Below, one piece after another: positions 1 to 5,228 of a stretch of DNA of 5,228 nucleotides; position 1 is the stretch's first letter, and each line of letters begins with the position of its first letter. Below the pieces are notes generated by a model. The model was not told where the DNA came from and ran no database searches. It worked only from the letters and a program-made list of their open reading frames with translations. Source of the stretch: an uncultured Flavobacteriales bacterium (lineage in GTDB: Bacteria; Bacteroidota; Bacteroidia; Flavobacteriales_D; Crocinitomicaceae). Made by a program: the position numbers and the translations under genes. The DNA lies in contig CAJWCX010000110.1 of assembly GCA_913031405.1 (NCBI GenBank), positions 1-5,228 on the forward strand, given 5' to 3'.

Positions 1-913
1 GATAGCCCACGATTTAAACACCCCTCTCGGGACAATCCGGGTAGGTTCCGACAATGTTAGTTTTATATTGGATAAGTTGTTGCGAGATAACCTCAGTCAT
101 TTTTCGAGAGACGAATTGATAGAGATATTAGATCATGTTAAGAAGAATAAAATTGAAATATACGTTGGAGGACTAAAAATAAGAAATGAAAAGCAAGAAA
201 TGAGGGCTTTTCTAGCAAATAAATATCCTGATTTATCCTCTGTAAATATCCAGAGATACGCCGATTTATTGGTGAAATGTAGAATTGACATTTCACAAGA
301 AGAACAAATCCAAAAAATAATGGAGAGGCCTAATGGAATGGAATACCTTGAAGTGTTGAGTCAAGTGCAAATGGCTATGGCTCAGCTAGACACTATAAAA
401 ACTTCAAGTGATAAAGCTGTGCGAGTTGTCCAGGATATGCGGTCCTTTATAAAGGGCGAAAGCGTCGTAGAACAAAAAATGATCAATCTTCGGGACAATA
501 TTTCAACCGTTCTAAGCGTATTTAATTATGAAATCAGTTCGCATATTAATCTCGTTTTTGAGGTGGATCCATCTATAGAGATTCTTGGTTATGACATTAA
601 GCTTTTCCAACTATGGTCCAACATCGTTAAAAACGGCTTAGAGGCAATGTCTGATCAAAAAGAAAGATATCTAGGGATTTTTGCTGAAAGAAAAGAGGAT
701 CAATTGGAAGTTGTCTTTGAAAATAATGGCCCTAAGATTCCGGATGAAATTGCAGGAACAATTTTTAAGAAGTATTATACCACAAAATCAAAGAAAAGTG
801 CTTCAGGATTAGGTCTCAGTATTGTTCAAAATGTGTTAACAGAGCACAACGCGAATATAATTCTTGAATCTAACGAATCACGCACGAAATTTATAATTAC
901 ATTTGATTTATGA
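1..913 (+). CDS. Sensor histidine kinase, 3' part (5' end outside the window)
   Basis: Two-component sensor kinase: autophosphorylates a histidine with ATP and passes the phosphate to a regulator, probably the next gene. The reading frame is open from base 2 and enters inside the dimerisation domain at IAHDLNTPLGTI, whose phospho-accepting His is codon 8-10. The TTG at 68 is therefore internal, not the start; the sensor region is missing. The two dimerisation helices are split by about 90 residues (roughly 110-400), with the second helix around DTIKTSSDKAVRVVQDMRSF (395-454). This insert resembles the one I recall from a kinase subfamily with a (T/S)REER...ADLLV-type linker. The ATPase domain follows: N box LWSNIVKNGLEAM (about 611-649), G1 box NNGPKIP (722-742), F box IFKKYYTTK (761-787) and G2 box SGLGLSIV (803-826). 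The G1 box has Asn where Asp is usual. The stop TGA overlaps the next ATG (ATGA), suggesting coupled translation. The family call is secure; the stimulus and cell location cannot be read. Confidence 0.95.
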   Translation, partial: IAHDLNTPLGTIRVGSDNVSFILDKLLRDNLSHFSRDELIEILDHVKKNKIEIYVGGLKIRNEKQEMRAFLANKYPDLSSVNIQRYADLLVKCRIDISQEEQIQKIMERPNGMEYLEVLSQVQMAMAQLDTIKTSSDKAVRVVQDMRSFIKGESVVEQKMINLRDNISTVLSVFNYEISSHINLVFEVDPSIEILGYDIKLFQLWSNIVKNGLEAMSDQKERYLGIFAERKEDQLEVVFENNGPKIPDEIAGTIFKKYYTTKSKKSASGLGLSIVQNVLTEHNANIILESNESRTKFIITFDL

Positions 914-1317
914 CAGAGTTTAAGTATGCAGTAGTTTGTGTCGATGATGATCCCTATATATTGCAGATGCTGGGTTTTCAGTTATCTAAAATTATGGATC
1001 AGAAGTGCACATTGATCGAATATTTTACTGAGCCAGAGGATGCCATCGAAAATATTGATATGCTGATCGCAGAGCAGATTGACATCATCTTCATTATTGT
1101 TGATTATCAGATGCCAAAAATGACAGGTGCAGAATTGATTCGTGAAATCAAATTGAAGCACCACGACTTAAGTTGTGTAATGCTTTCTGGTCAAGCCAAT
1201 TCAACTTCCGTAAAGTCGCTTGAAGAAGATAATCTTCTTGAACGATTTTTATCAAAGCCATGGGATGAAGATGAACTCTTTGAAACACTTCGTCCCTTTA
1301 TTAAAGCCAAAAAATAA
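910..1317 (+). CDS. Single-domain response regulator (CheY-like receiver)
   Basis: A 135-residue protein that is only a receiver domain, with no DNA-binding or enzymatic output. Visible receiver residues are the acidic pocket D12-D13-D14 in VCVDDDP, phospho-acceptor D65 in VDYQMPKMTG, switch Ser S93 in MLSGQ, aromatic switch F113, and conserved Lys K116 in the KPWDEDEL motif. All residues needed for phosphorylation are present. Its ATG sits in the ATGA overlap with the kinase stop, so kinase and regulator are probably made together and form a cognate pair. With no output domain it should work by binding a partner, or by shuttling phosphate to a histidine phosphotransfer protein; neither partner is in the window. 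Receivers with a KPW ending are, from memory, frequent in HD-GYP-type regulators, but no such domain follows here; the stop TAA is intact, with the next gene 10 bases on. Confidence 0.96.
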   Translation: MTEFKYAVVCVDDDPYILQMLGFQLSKIMDQKCTLIEYFTEPEDAIENIDMLIAEQIDIIFIIVDYQMPKMTGAELIREIKLKHHDLSCVMLSGQANSTSVKSLEEDNLLERFLSKPWDEDELFETLRPFIKAKK

Positions 1318-1327
1318 TATATTTTAA

Positions 1328-2665
1328 ATGAAAACAATTTTGATCCTTGGAGCTGGTTTGTCTGCTTCATCAATGATTAGATATCTTTTAACTCATTCGG
1401 AAAAAGAAAATTGGAAATTGAGAATTGTTGATAGAGATTTAGATCGGATTTGGAATTTGGTTGGCGATCACAAAAATGCTACAGCGCTAAATTTTAATGC
1501 TACCAATTCTAAAGAACGAATCCCTGAAATTAAAGCAGCAGACATTATTATTTCGATGCTTCCTGCTAAATTTCATGTAGAGGTTGCGGAGGATTGTATA
1601 ACACTTCATAAAAATCTAATTACCCCATCATATATTTCTCCTGAAATGAATAGTCTAAACGGAAGAGCTATTGATGCTGGTATTGTAATCATGAACGAGA
1701 TAGGTGTCGATCCTGGAATAGACCACATGAGTGCCATGAAGATTATAGACAAAATTAAGGGGGATGGTAATACACTGACCAGTTTTAAATCCTTTTGCGG
1801 TGGTTTAGTCGCTGAGGAGCATGACGATAATCCATGGAGGTATAAATTTACTTGGAATCCGCGAAACGTGGTACTTGCGGGCAAGGGTGGTACAGCTATG
1901 TTTATGGACAATCACGAGTTCAAATACATTCCATATAATCGATTATTTGATCGTTTAGATCGCATTACTATTCCTGGTCATGGTAAATTTGTTGGGTATC
2001 CGAATAGAGATTCTCTCTCCTATAAGAACACATATGGCTTAGACGGCATTGCTACTCTTTACAGAGGGACTTTGAGGAGACCTAACTTTTGCAAGGGTTT
2101 TAACGTTTTTATTGAATTAGGTATGACAGATGATTCTTTTGAAATGGTAGATGCTCATGAATTGTCTCCGAGAGATTTTCTCAATGCATTTTTGCCCTAT
2201 ATTTCAAATTTATCGGTTGAAGATAAATTCAAGTATTTCTTAAGAGAGGATAGAATGTATTTATATGACCAGTTTGACTGGTTAGGTATTTTTGATGATG
2301 ATAAAGACTTTGGATTTAAAGGAGCAACACCTGCACAACTGTTAGAAAAACTAATGGTTCGAAAAATGTCATTGTCAAAAGAGGATAAAGACATGCTCGT
2401 GATGTATCATGAATTCGAGTATGTCCAAAATGGAAAAAACAAAAAAATAGTATCTTCAATGATAAATATTGGAGAAGATGAGGTGTATACATCCATGTCA
2501 AATACTGTTGGTCTTCCTATTGCAATAGCCACAAAGATGATTTTAAATGGAGAAATCAAATCGACGGGAGTCACATTACCCATTCAAAAAGAGGTGTATG
2601 AACCCATATTAAATGAATTGGAAGAAAATGGTGTTGTTTTTAATGAGTATGAATCAGAACTTTAA
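1328..2665 (+). CDS. Saccharopine dehydrogenase, LYS9-type (L-glutamate-forming)
   Basis: Cytoplasmic oxidoreductase of 445 residues, close to the length of the fungal Lys9 enzyme. The family interconverts saccharopine with glutamate and aminoadipate semialdehyde using NAD(P). The N-terminal Rossmann fold shows GAGLSASSM (8-16), a GxGxxA variant seen in this family, and an Asp at the end of the second strand (RIVDRD, D35); by the usual rule this favours NAD over NADP, which is inference. Family blocks follow in order: NEIGVDPGIDHMSAM (123-137), SFCGGLVAEEHDDNPW (155-170), the YRGTLR block (245-250), KGATPAQLLEKLM (331-343) and HEFEYVQNGK (361-370), ending in an SNTVGLPIAIA segment (391-401). 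Both domains are intact. In Bacteroidota, which I expect to make lysine through diaminopimelate, the likely role is lysine breakdown rather than synthesis (inference). It starts 10 bases after the regulator stop with no clear Shine-Dalgarno, and ends 5 bases before the DUF3467 start, so it is probably mid-operon. Confidence 0.92.
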   Translation: MKTILILGAGLSASSMIRYLLTHSEKENWKLRIVDRDLDRIWNLVGDHKNATALNFNATNSKERIPEIKAADIIISMLPAKFHVEVAEDCITLHKNLITPSYISPEMNSLNGRAIDAGIVIMNEIGVDPGIDHMSAMKIIDKIKGDGNTLTSFKSFCGGLVAEEHDDNPWRYKFTWNPRNVVLAGKGGTAMFMDNHEFKYIPYNRLFDRLDRITIPGHGKFVGYPNRDSLSYKNTYGLDGIATLYRGTLRRPNFCKGFNVFIELGMTDDSFEMVDAHELSPRDFLNAFLPYISNLSVEDKFKYFLREDRMYLYDQFDWLGIFDDDKDFGFKGATPAQLLEKLMVRKMSLSKEDKDMLVMYHEFEYVQNGKNKKIVSSMINIGEDEVYTSMSNTVGLPIAIATKMILNGEIKSTGVTLPIQKEVYEPILNELEENGVVFNEYESEL

Positions 2666-2670
2666 ATATA

Positions 2671-2982
2671 ATGACGAAGAAAACTGAAGAAAACCAAATG
2701 AATATTGAATTATCTGAGGAGATAGCCTCGGGAATTTACTCTAACCTTGCAGTAATCACACATTCTCCGTCGGAGCTAATATGTGACTTTATTCAGGTGA
2801 TGCCAGGTATGCCTAAAGGAAAAGTTAAGTCTCGGGTTATTATGACACCTCAGAATGCAAAAAGATTCCTAAAAGCTTTACAAGATAATATGGCAAAATA
2901 TGAAGATCACTTTGGCCCTATTGAGGATCCAAAAAATGATTTGCCACCTATGAATTTCGGAACACCAAATACAATGGCTTAA
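2671..2982 (+). CDS. DUF3467 domain protein, function unknown
   Basis: Small soluble protein of 103 residues belonging to the DUF3467 family, recognised from its conserved body: IELSEEIASGIYSNLAVITH (12-31), SPSELICDFIQVMPG (32-46), then KGKVKSRVIMTPQNAKRFLK (49-68) and LQDNMAKYEDHFGPI (70-84). The last part, rich in Pro and Asn, is poorly conserved in character and probably disordered. No catalytic motif, signal peptide or membrane segment is visible. The ATG at 2671 was chosen because it gives the usual short polar leader before the domain and lies 5 bases after the preceding stop; the ATG at 2698 (M10) would still give a complete domain. From memory, this family in Bacteroidota commonly lies directly after rpoC. 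Here it sits between a saccharopine dehydrogenase and a glycosyltransferase instead, in an apparent operon. Biochemical function is not known to me. Confidence 0.92.
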   Translation: MTKKTEENQMNIELSEEIASGIYSNLAVITHSPSELICDFIQVMPGMPKGKVKSRVIMTPQNAKRFLKALQDNMAKYEDHFGPIEDPKNDLPPMNFGTPNTMA

Positions 2983-2992
2983 AGATATATAA

Positions 2993-3886
2993 TTGCTACT
3001 TTCTATATGTATACCGATTTATAATCAAGATGTAGAAGTTCTTGTGTCTCAGTTGATAAGCCAAATTGAAAATAAAAGGAATGAAGTTGAGATCCTTCTT
3101 ATTGATGATTGCTCTAAAGCACATTATAAAAATCTCAATAAAGTTTTTTCCGAAAGGGTTGGCTATGTTGAGTTGGATCAAAATTTAGGAAGGTCCAAAG
3201 TGAGGAATCAATTTTTACAATATTCAAACTCTGAATACCTCTTATTTATTGATTGTGATTCGGCCATTTTCCGTGACGATTATATTTCAAAATATGTAAA
3301 ATACATAAAAGAAAATAGACCTAAAGTACTTGTTGGTGCCAGCATTTATAATGAAGAATACCCTGGTTTGAATTTTCGGTTACGTTGGAAATACGGAAGG
3401 AAAAGAGAAAGTCAGGCGGTCGAAATAAGGAGAATGAATCCCAACACATCCTTTAAAACCAATAACTTTCTTATTGCCAGACAAATTCTAAATGAAATTC
3501 AATTTAGGGAAGAGCTTGATGGATATGGCCATGAAGATACTTTGTTAGGTTATGATCTGAATGCCAACAGTATAGAAATAGAGCACATCGATAATCCAGT
3601 TTTGAATTGTCAATTAGACTCCAATAAGGAGTTCCTTGAAAAAACAGAACATGGATTAAAAAATTTATTAAAGGTGTGGAGTATCGTTAACGAGGATCAA
3701 CGTATTTTAGACCAAATCAAAATCCTTAAATTTTATGTAAAATATAAAGACTCAAAATTATTTAGGTTGCTTTATCATTTTTTTAGAAGGCCTTCGAGAG
3801 CATTATTGAAAATGGGATGGGTCAATCTTTATCTATTTGATTTTTACAAATTGGGTTATCTGATTGAATTAAGCTCGAAAGCCTAG
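2993..3886 (+). CDS. Glycosyltransferase family 2 (GT-A fold)
   Basis: Transfers a sugar from a nucleotide-sugar donor to a growing glycan, probably at the inner face of the cytoplasmic membrane. The 297-residue protein starts with the typical first strand LLSICIPIYNQD. It has the donor-binding Asp pair in LLIDDCS (D38-D39), the NLGRSKVRN segment (64-72), the metal-binding DxD as IDCDSA (D87, D89) and the acceptor-side acidic motif GYGHEDTLLGYDL (177-189), which resembles chondroitin-polymerase-like enzymes. The C-terminal 40 residues or so are rich in aromatic and basic residues and may touch the membrane, but no clear transmembrane helix is seen. The start is a TTG: an in-frame TAA lies immediately upstream (2990-2992), no ATG occurs in the first part of the domain, and TTG gives the exact family N-terminus. 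The gap from DUF3467 is 10 bases. The stop TAG is shared as CTAG with the opposing gene. Sugar and acceptor cannot be predicted. Confidence 0.93.
   Translation: MLLSICIPIYNQDVEVLVSQLISQIENKRNEVEILLIDDCSKAHYKNLNKVFSERVGYVELDQNLGRSKVRNQFLQYSNSEYLLFIDCDSAIFRDDYISKYVKYIKENRPKVLVGASIYNEEYPGLNFRLRWKYGRKRESQAVEIRRMNPNTSFKTNNFLIARQILNEIQFREELDGYGHEDTLLGYDLNANSIEIEHIDNPVLNCQLDSNKEFLEKTEHGLKNLLKVWSIVNEDQRILDQIKILKFYVKYKDSKLFRLLYHFFRRPSRALLKMGWVNLYLFDFYKLGYLIELSSKA
3883..3886. other. Palindromic CTAG forming the stop codons of two convergent genes
   Basis: The four bases CTAG read the same on both strands. On the plus strand, TAG at 3884-3886 ends the family 2 glycosyltransferase; on the minus strand, TAG at 3885-3883 ends the opposing glycosyltransferase. 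The two coding regions therefore overlap by four bases with no space for a terminator between them, so any termination signal must lie inside the opposite gene. Confidence 0.93.
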
Positions 3887-5016
3887 ACAGGATTTTGTTG
3901 GCTTATCGCTTTTATAAGTTTTATTTTTTCATTCCCCCAATGTTCTTTTAATGCCGTTTTTCTGCAGTTTTCTTTTAATGTTTTAAGAAGTGGTCGGTCA
4001 TTCTTTAAAGCCATTATGGCTTTAGCGATTCCTTTTGGATTAACCTCACTGATAATCACTCCAATATTATTGAACCGAATAAAATTTTCTATTTCTTTTA
4101 GTTGGTTACTCAATATTGGAGTATTGGCATGCATATAATCAAAAAGTTTATTGGGGAGAGCGAGCTCGTGATTTTTGTTAACGGCCTTATCCATTAAAAG
4201 TCCCAAATCAGCCATTTCTGTTATTTTCATCAATTCCAGATATGGTCTTCTGCTAAAGAACTGAACGGACTCTGACAGCTGATTCTCTTTAACCAGATAT
4301 TTAGCATTAGGAATAATATCACCATCTCCAACTATGAGCAGCCGACAATCCTGACAATGTCTCATGGCCAATATCGCCTCCTCTATGCCTCTGTCTTTGT
4401 TCAGACCGGAACCTTGAATAACGAGTATAAATTCATTTTCACGAATTGCCATTTGTTCCCTATCATTTGCGTTTTGCATTTCATATTTAGGAGGGATGTT
4501 ACGAACGACATGAATAGGAACCTTGTACTTATTAGAATAAACCTGTGCTATCGACTCATTAACAGTAATGATGGTATCAAGCTTTGGAAAAATTGATTCC
4601 TCTATTCTGAGCCAAATTTTTCTTTTTATAGGGCGGTCAATCAGTTCGCTGACTTCGGTGAATAACTCATGAGTATCATATATGATTTTTGTTTTTCTTT
4701 TAAGTTTAAAAGCCAGGTAACAGGCTGGAAGCGTATCTAAGTCGTTTGCATATATTAGATTTGTTTTCCTAAATAACAGGCAAAAAAAGAGGCGAAGATT
4801 CAGTACATAATAAAACAAAGGACCTTTTTCGAAAAGAAGATTCAAACGCCTAGTTGGGTATTTCCGAGCATTCATTTTGGGGCTATTCTTCTTTTTTCGG
4901 CCAATCAAAAGAACCTTATAATCAAGTTCTTGAAGTGTAGTACATGTTTTTGCAACTCGATTGTCTGTGACAAGGTCATTTGAAACACAAACTATGACTT
5001 TATTTTTTTCTTTCAT
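3883..5016 (-). CDS. Glycosyltransferase, GT-B fold, group 1 / family 4-like
   Basis: Cytoplasmic or membrane-associated glycosyltransferase of 377 residues, likely adding a sugar to a lipid-linked or surface glycan. N-terminal (acceptor) domain: VCVSNDLVTDNRVAK (9-23), a basic stretch, an aromatic hydrophobic patch GPLFYYVLNLRLFFCLLF (65-82) that may contact the membrane, YANDLDTLPA (89-98) and IYDTHELFTE (112-121). The linker has RNIPPKY (172-178). C-terminal (donor) domain: IQGSGLNKDRGIEEAI (200-215), LLIVGDGD (226-233) and LALPNKLFDYMHANTPIL (285-302), which stands where classic family members have the EX7E motif; this ALPNKLFDY form is common in the family. The ATG at 5016-5014 opens directly on the first Rossmann strand; no Shine-Dalgarno is visible upstream. 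It faces the family 2 enzyme tail to tail with overlapping stops, and is divergent from the tRNA. No convincing promoter is seen in its upstream region. Sugar specificity is not readable. Confidence 0.93.
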   Translation of the reverse strand: MKEKNKVIVCVSNDLVTDNRVAKTCTTLQELDYKVLLIGRKKKNSPKMNARKYPTRRLNLLFEKGPLFYYVLNLRLFFCLLFRKTNLIYANDLDTLPACYLAFKLKRKTKIIYDTHELFTEVSELIDRPIKRKIWLRIEESIFPKLDTIITVNESIAQVYSNKYKVPIHVVRNIPPKYEMQNANDREQMAIRENEFILVIQGSGLNKDRGIEEAILAMRHCQDCRLLIVGDGDIIPNAKYLVKENQLSESVQFFSRRPYLELMKITEMADLGLLMDKAVNKNHELALPNKLFDYMHANTPILSNQLKEIENFIRFNNIGVIISEVNPKGIAKAIMALKNDRPLLKTLKENCRKTALKEHWGNEKIKLIKAISQQNPV

Positions 5017-5091
5017 AGAGGCTTAAATGAAATTTTGTTTTTGTTCAGTAAAGTCAAATGAAACCAAAGATTAAAATTATTAATAAAATAG

Positions 5092-5121
5092 TTTGTGATA
5101 AAAAAAACTTTCATACATTTG
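5092..5121 (+). promoter_or_regulatory. Bacteroidota-type promoter for the tRNA-Thr transcript
   Basis: TTTG at 5092-5095 and TACATTTG at 5114-5121 match the Bacteroidota primary sigma consensus (-33 TTTG, -7 TAnnTTTG) exactly, with an 18-base spacer. The position, about 60 bases before the tRNA on the same strand, supports its use. Transcription would start near 5125-5128, an estimate from the usual distance to the -7 box. The full match suggests strong expression, as expected for a stable RNA gene. Confidence 0.8.
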
Positions 5122-5124
5122 CAG

Positions 5125-5147
5125 TCCCAAAAATAAACATTTTGGGA
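5125..5147 (+). other. Perfect inverted repeat / hairpin at the predicted 5' end of the tRNA transcript
   Basis: CCCAAAA (5126-5132) and TTTTGGG (5140-5146) are exact complements around a 7-base loop (ATAAACA). The outer T5125-A5147 pair extends the stem to 8 base pairs. It lies at the expected transcription start, so the nascent RNA would begin as a hairpin. A T8 tract (5159-5166) comes 12 bases later, too far for a normal terminator. It could shield the 5' end, act as an operator in DNA, or be chance. Confidence 0.55.
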
Positions 5148-5183
5148 GTATTGCGTTCTTTTTTTTGTGTTATCAACAAATTT

Positions 5184-5228
5184 GCCGATGTAGCTCAGTT
5201 GGCCAGAGCAGCTGATTTGTAATCAGCT
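5184..5228 (+). tRNA. tRNA-Thr (anticodon TGT), 5' part, cut by the window end
   Basis: Only the 5' 45 bases are present. The acceptor strand is GCCGATG (5184-5190), followed by TA. The D stem pairs GCTC (5193-5196) with GAGC (5206-5209) around a loop containing AGTTGGCCA. The anticodon stem GCTGA (5211-5215) pairs with TCAGC (5223-5227), and the loop TTTGTAA (5216-5222) puts anticodon TGT at 5218-5220, which reads ACA threonine codons. The variable loop, T arm and 3' acceptor strand lie outside the window. In many bacteria a tRNA-Thr(TGT) heads a tRNA-Tyr/Gly/Thr-tuf cluster; whether that holds here cannot be seen. Confidence 0.95.

Noticed and set aside
68..70. TTG as the start codon of the histidine kinase
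   Set aside because: The same frame is open back to base 2 and encodes the phospho-accepting H box, which a start at 68 would remove. The gene is 5'-truncated by the window.
1606..1911. A 101-codon minus-strand reading frame inside saccharopine dehydrogenase
   Set aside because: It is antisense to highly conserved blocks of the dehydrogenase, and its hydrophobic, Pro/Ser-rich translation shows no family motif. The other short antisense frames at 982-1164, 1191-1373, 2197-2394, 2316-2501 and 2996-3181 were set aside for the same reason.
4357..4596. A 79-codon plus-strand reading frame inside the minus-strand glycosyltransferase
   Set aside because: It lies wholly antisense to a gene with clear family motifs, has no recognisable domain and no promoter or ribosome binding site.
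5040..5075. TAnnTTTG-like boxes on the minus strand (AATCTTTG, TTCATTTG) as the promoter of the minus-strand glycosyltransferase
   Set aside because: Each has one mismatch and neither has a TTTG at about 17-23 bases upstream. A promoter for this gene may exist here but I cannot support a position.
5125..5166. The hairpin and T tract as a rho-independent terminator
   Set aside because: The stem is AT-rich and ends at 5147 while the T8 tract begins at 5159. It also sits downstream of a strong promoter and before the tRNA it would silence, and no gene on this strand needs terminating here.
5177..5184. CAAATTTG as a second -7 promoter box
   Set aside because: It matches 7 of 8 positions but has no TTTG at a proper distance, and it would start transcription inside the tRNA.
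5058..5222. A 54-codon plus-strand reading frame starting ATGAAACCAAAG
   Set aside because: It runs across the promoter, the hairpin and into the tRNA, ending with the DVAQLARAADL-like peptide that is a well-known false translation of tRNA sequence.

Overview
The window looks like a stretch of a Bacteroidota (Bacteroidetes) chromosome. The clues are AT-rich, ATG/TTG-started genes without clear Shine-Dalgarno sequences, a DUF3467 protein of the Bacteroidota type, and a very good Bacteroidota-style promoter (TTTG, 18 bases, TAnnTTTG) in front of a tRNA. I see no mobile element, CRISPR array, plasmid or phage gene, or tandem repeat. Most of the window is ordinary chromosomal gene content, and I found no convincing new multi-gene system.

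Layout, left to right. Bases 1-3886 are a tightly packed run of five plus-strand genes: the 3' part of a histidine kinase (1-913, cut by the window start), a single-domain response regulator (910-1317, 4-base ATGA overlap with the kinase), a full-length LYS9-type saccharopine dehydrogenase (1328-2665), a DUF3467 protein (2671-2982) and a family 2 glycosyltransferase (2993-3886, TTG start). Gaps are 5 to 10 bases and I see no terminator or good internal promoter, so a single transcript starting upstream of the window is likely. A group 4-type glycosyltransferase on the minus strand (3883-5016) meets this run head-on. The two glycosyltransferase genes share the palindrome CTAG, which gives each its TAG stop codon.

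Bases 5017-5183 are the only real intergenic space. They hold the upstream region of the minus-strand glycosyltransferase, for which I see no convincing promoter, and the promoter of a plus-strand tRNA-Thr(TGT) that starts at 5184 and is cut by the window end. A short perfect hairpin lies at the predicted 5' end of that tRNA transcript.

How the genes work together: the kinase and regulator form a two-component phosphorelay pair whose regulator has no output domain, so it must act on a partner protein. The saccharopine dehydrogenase points to lysine/aminoadipate metabolism, and the two glycosyltransferases to surface polysaccharide or glycan synthesis. DUF3467 has no known function. Nothing in the sequence ties these into one pathway; the shared transcript may be only a housekeeping arrangement. 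The tRNA-Thr(TGT) may be the first gene of the widespread tRNA-Thr/Tyr/Gly/Thr-tuf cluster, which would continue beyond the window.
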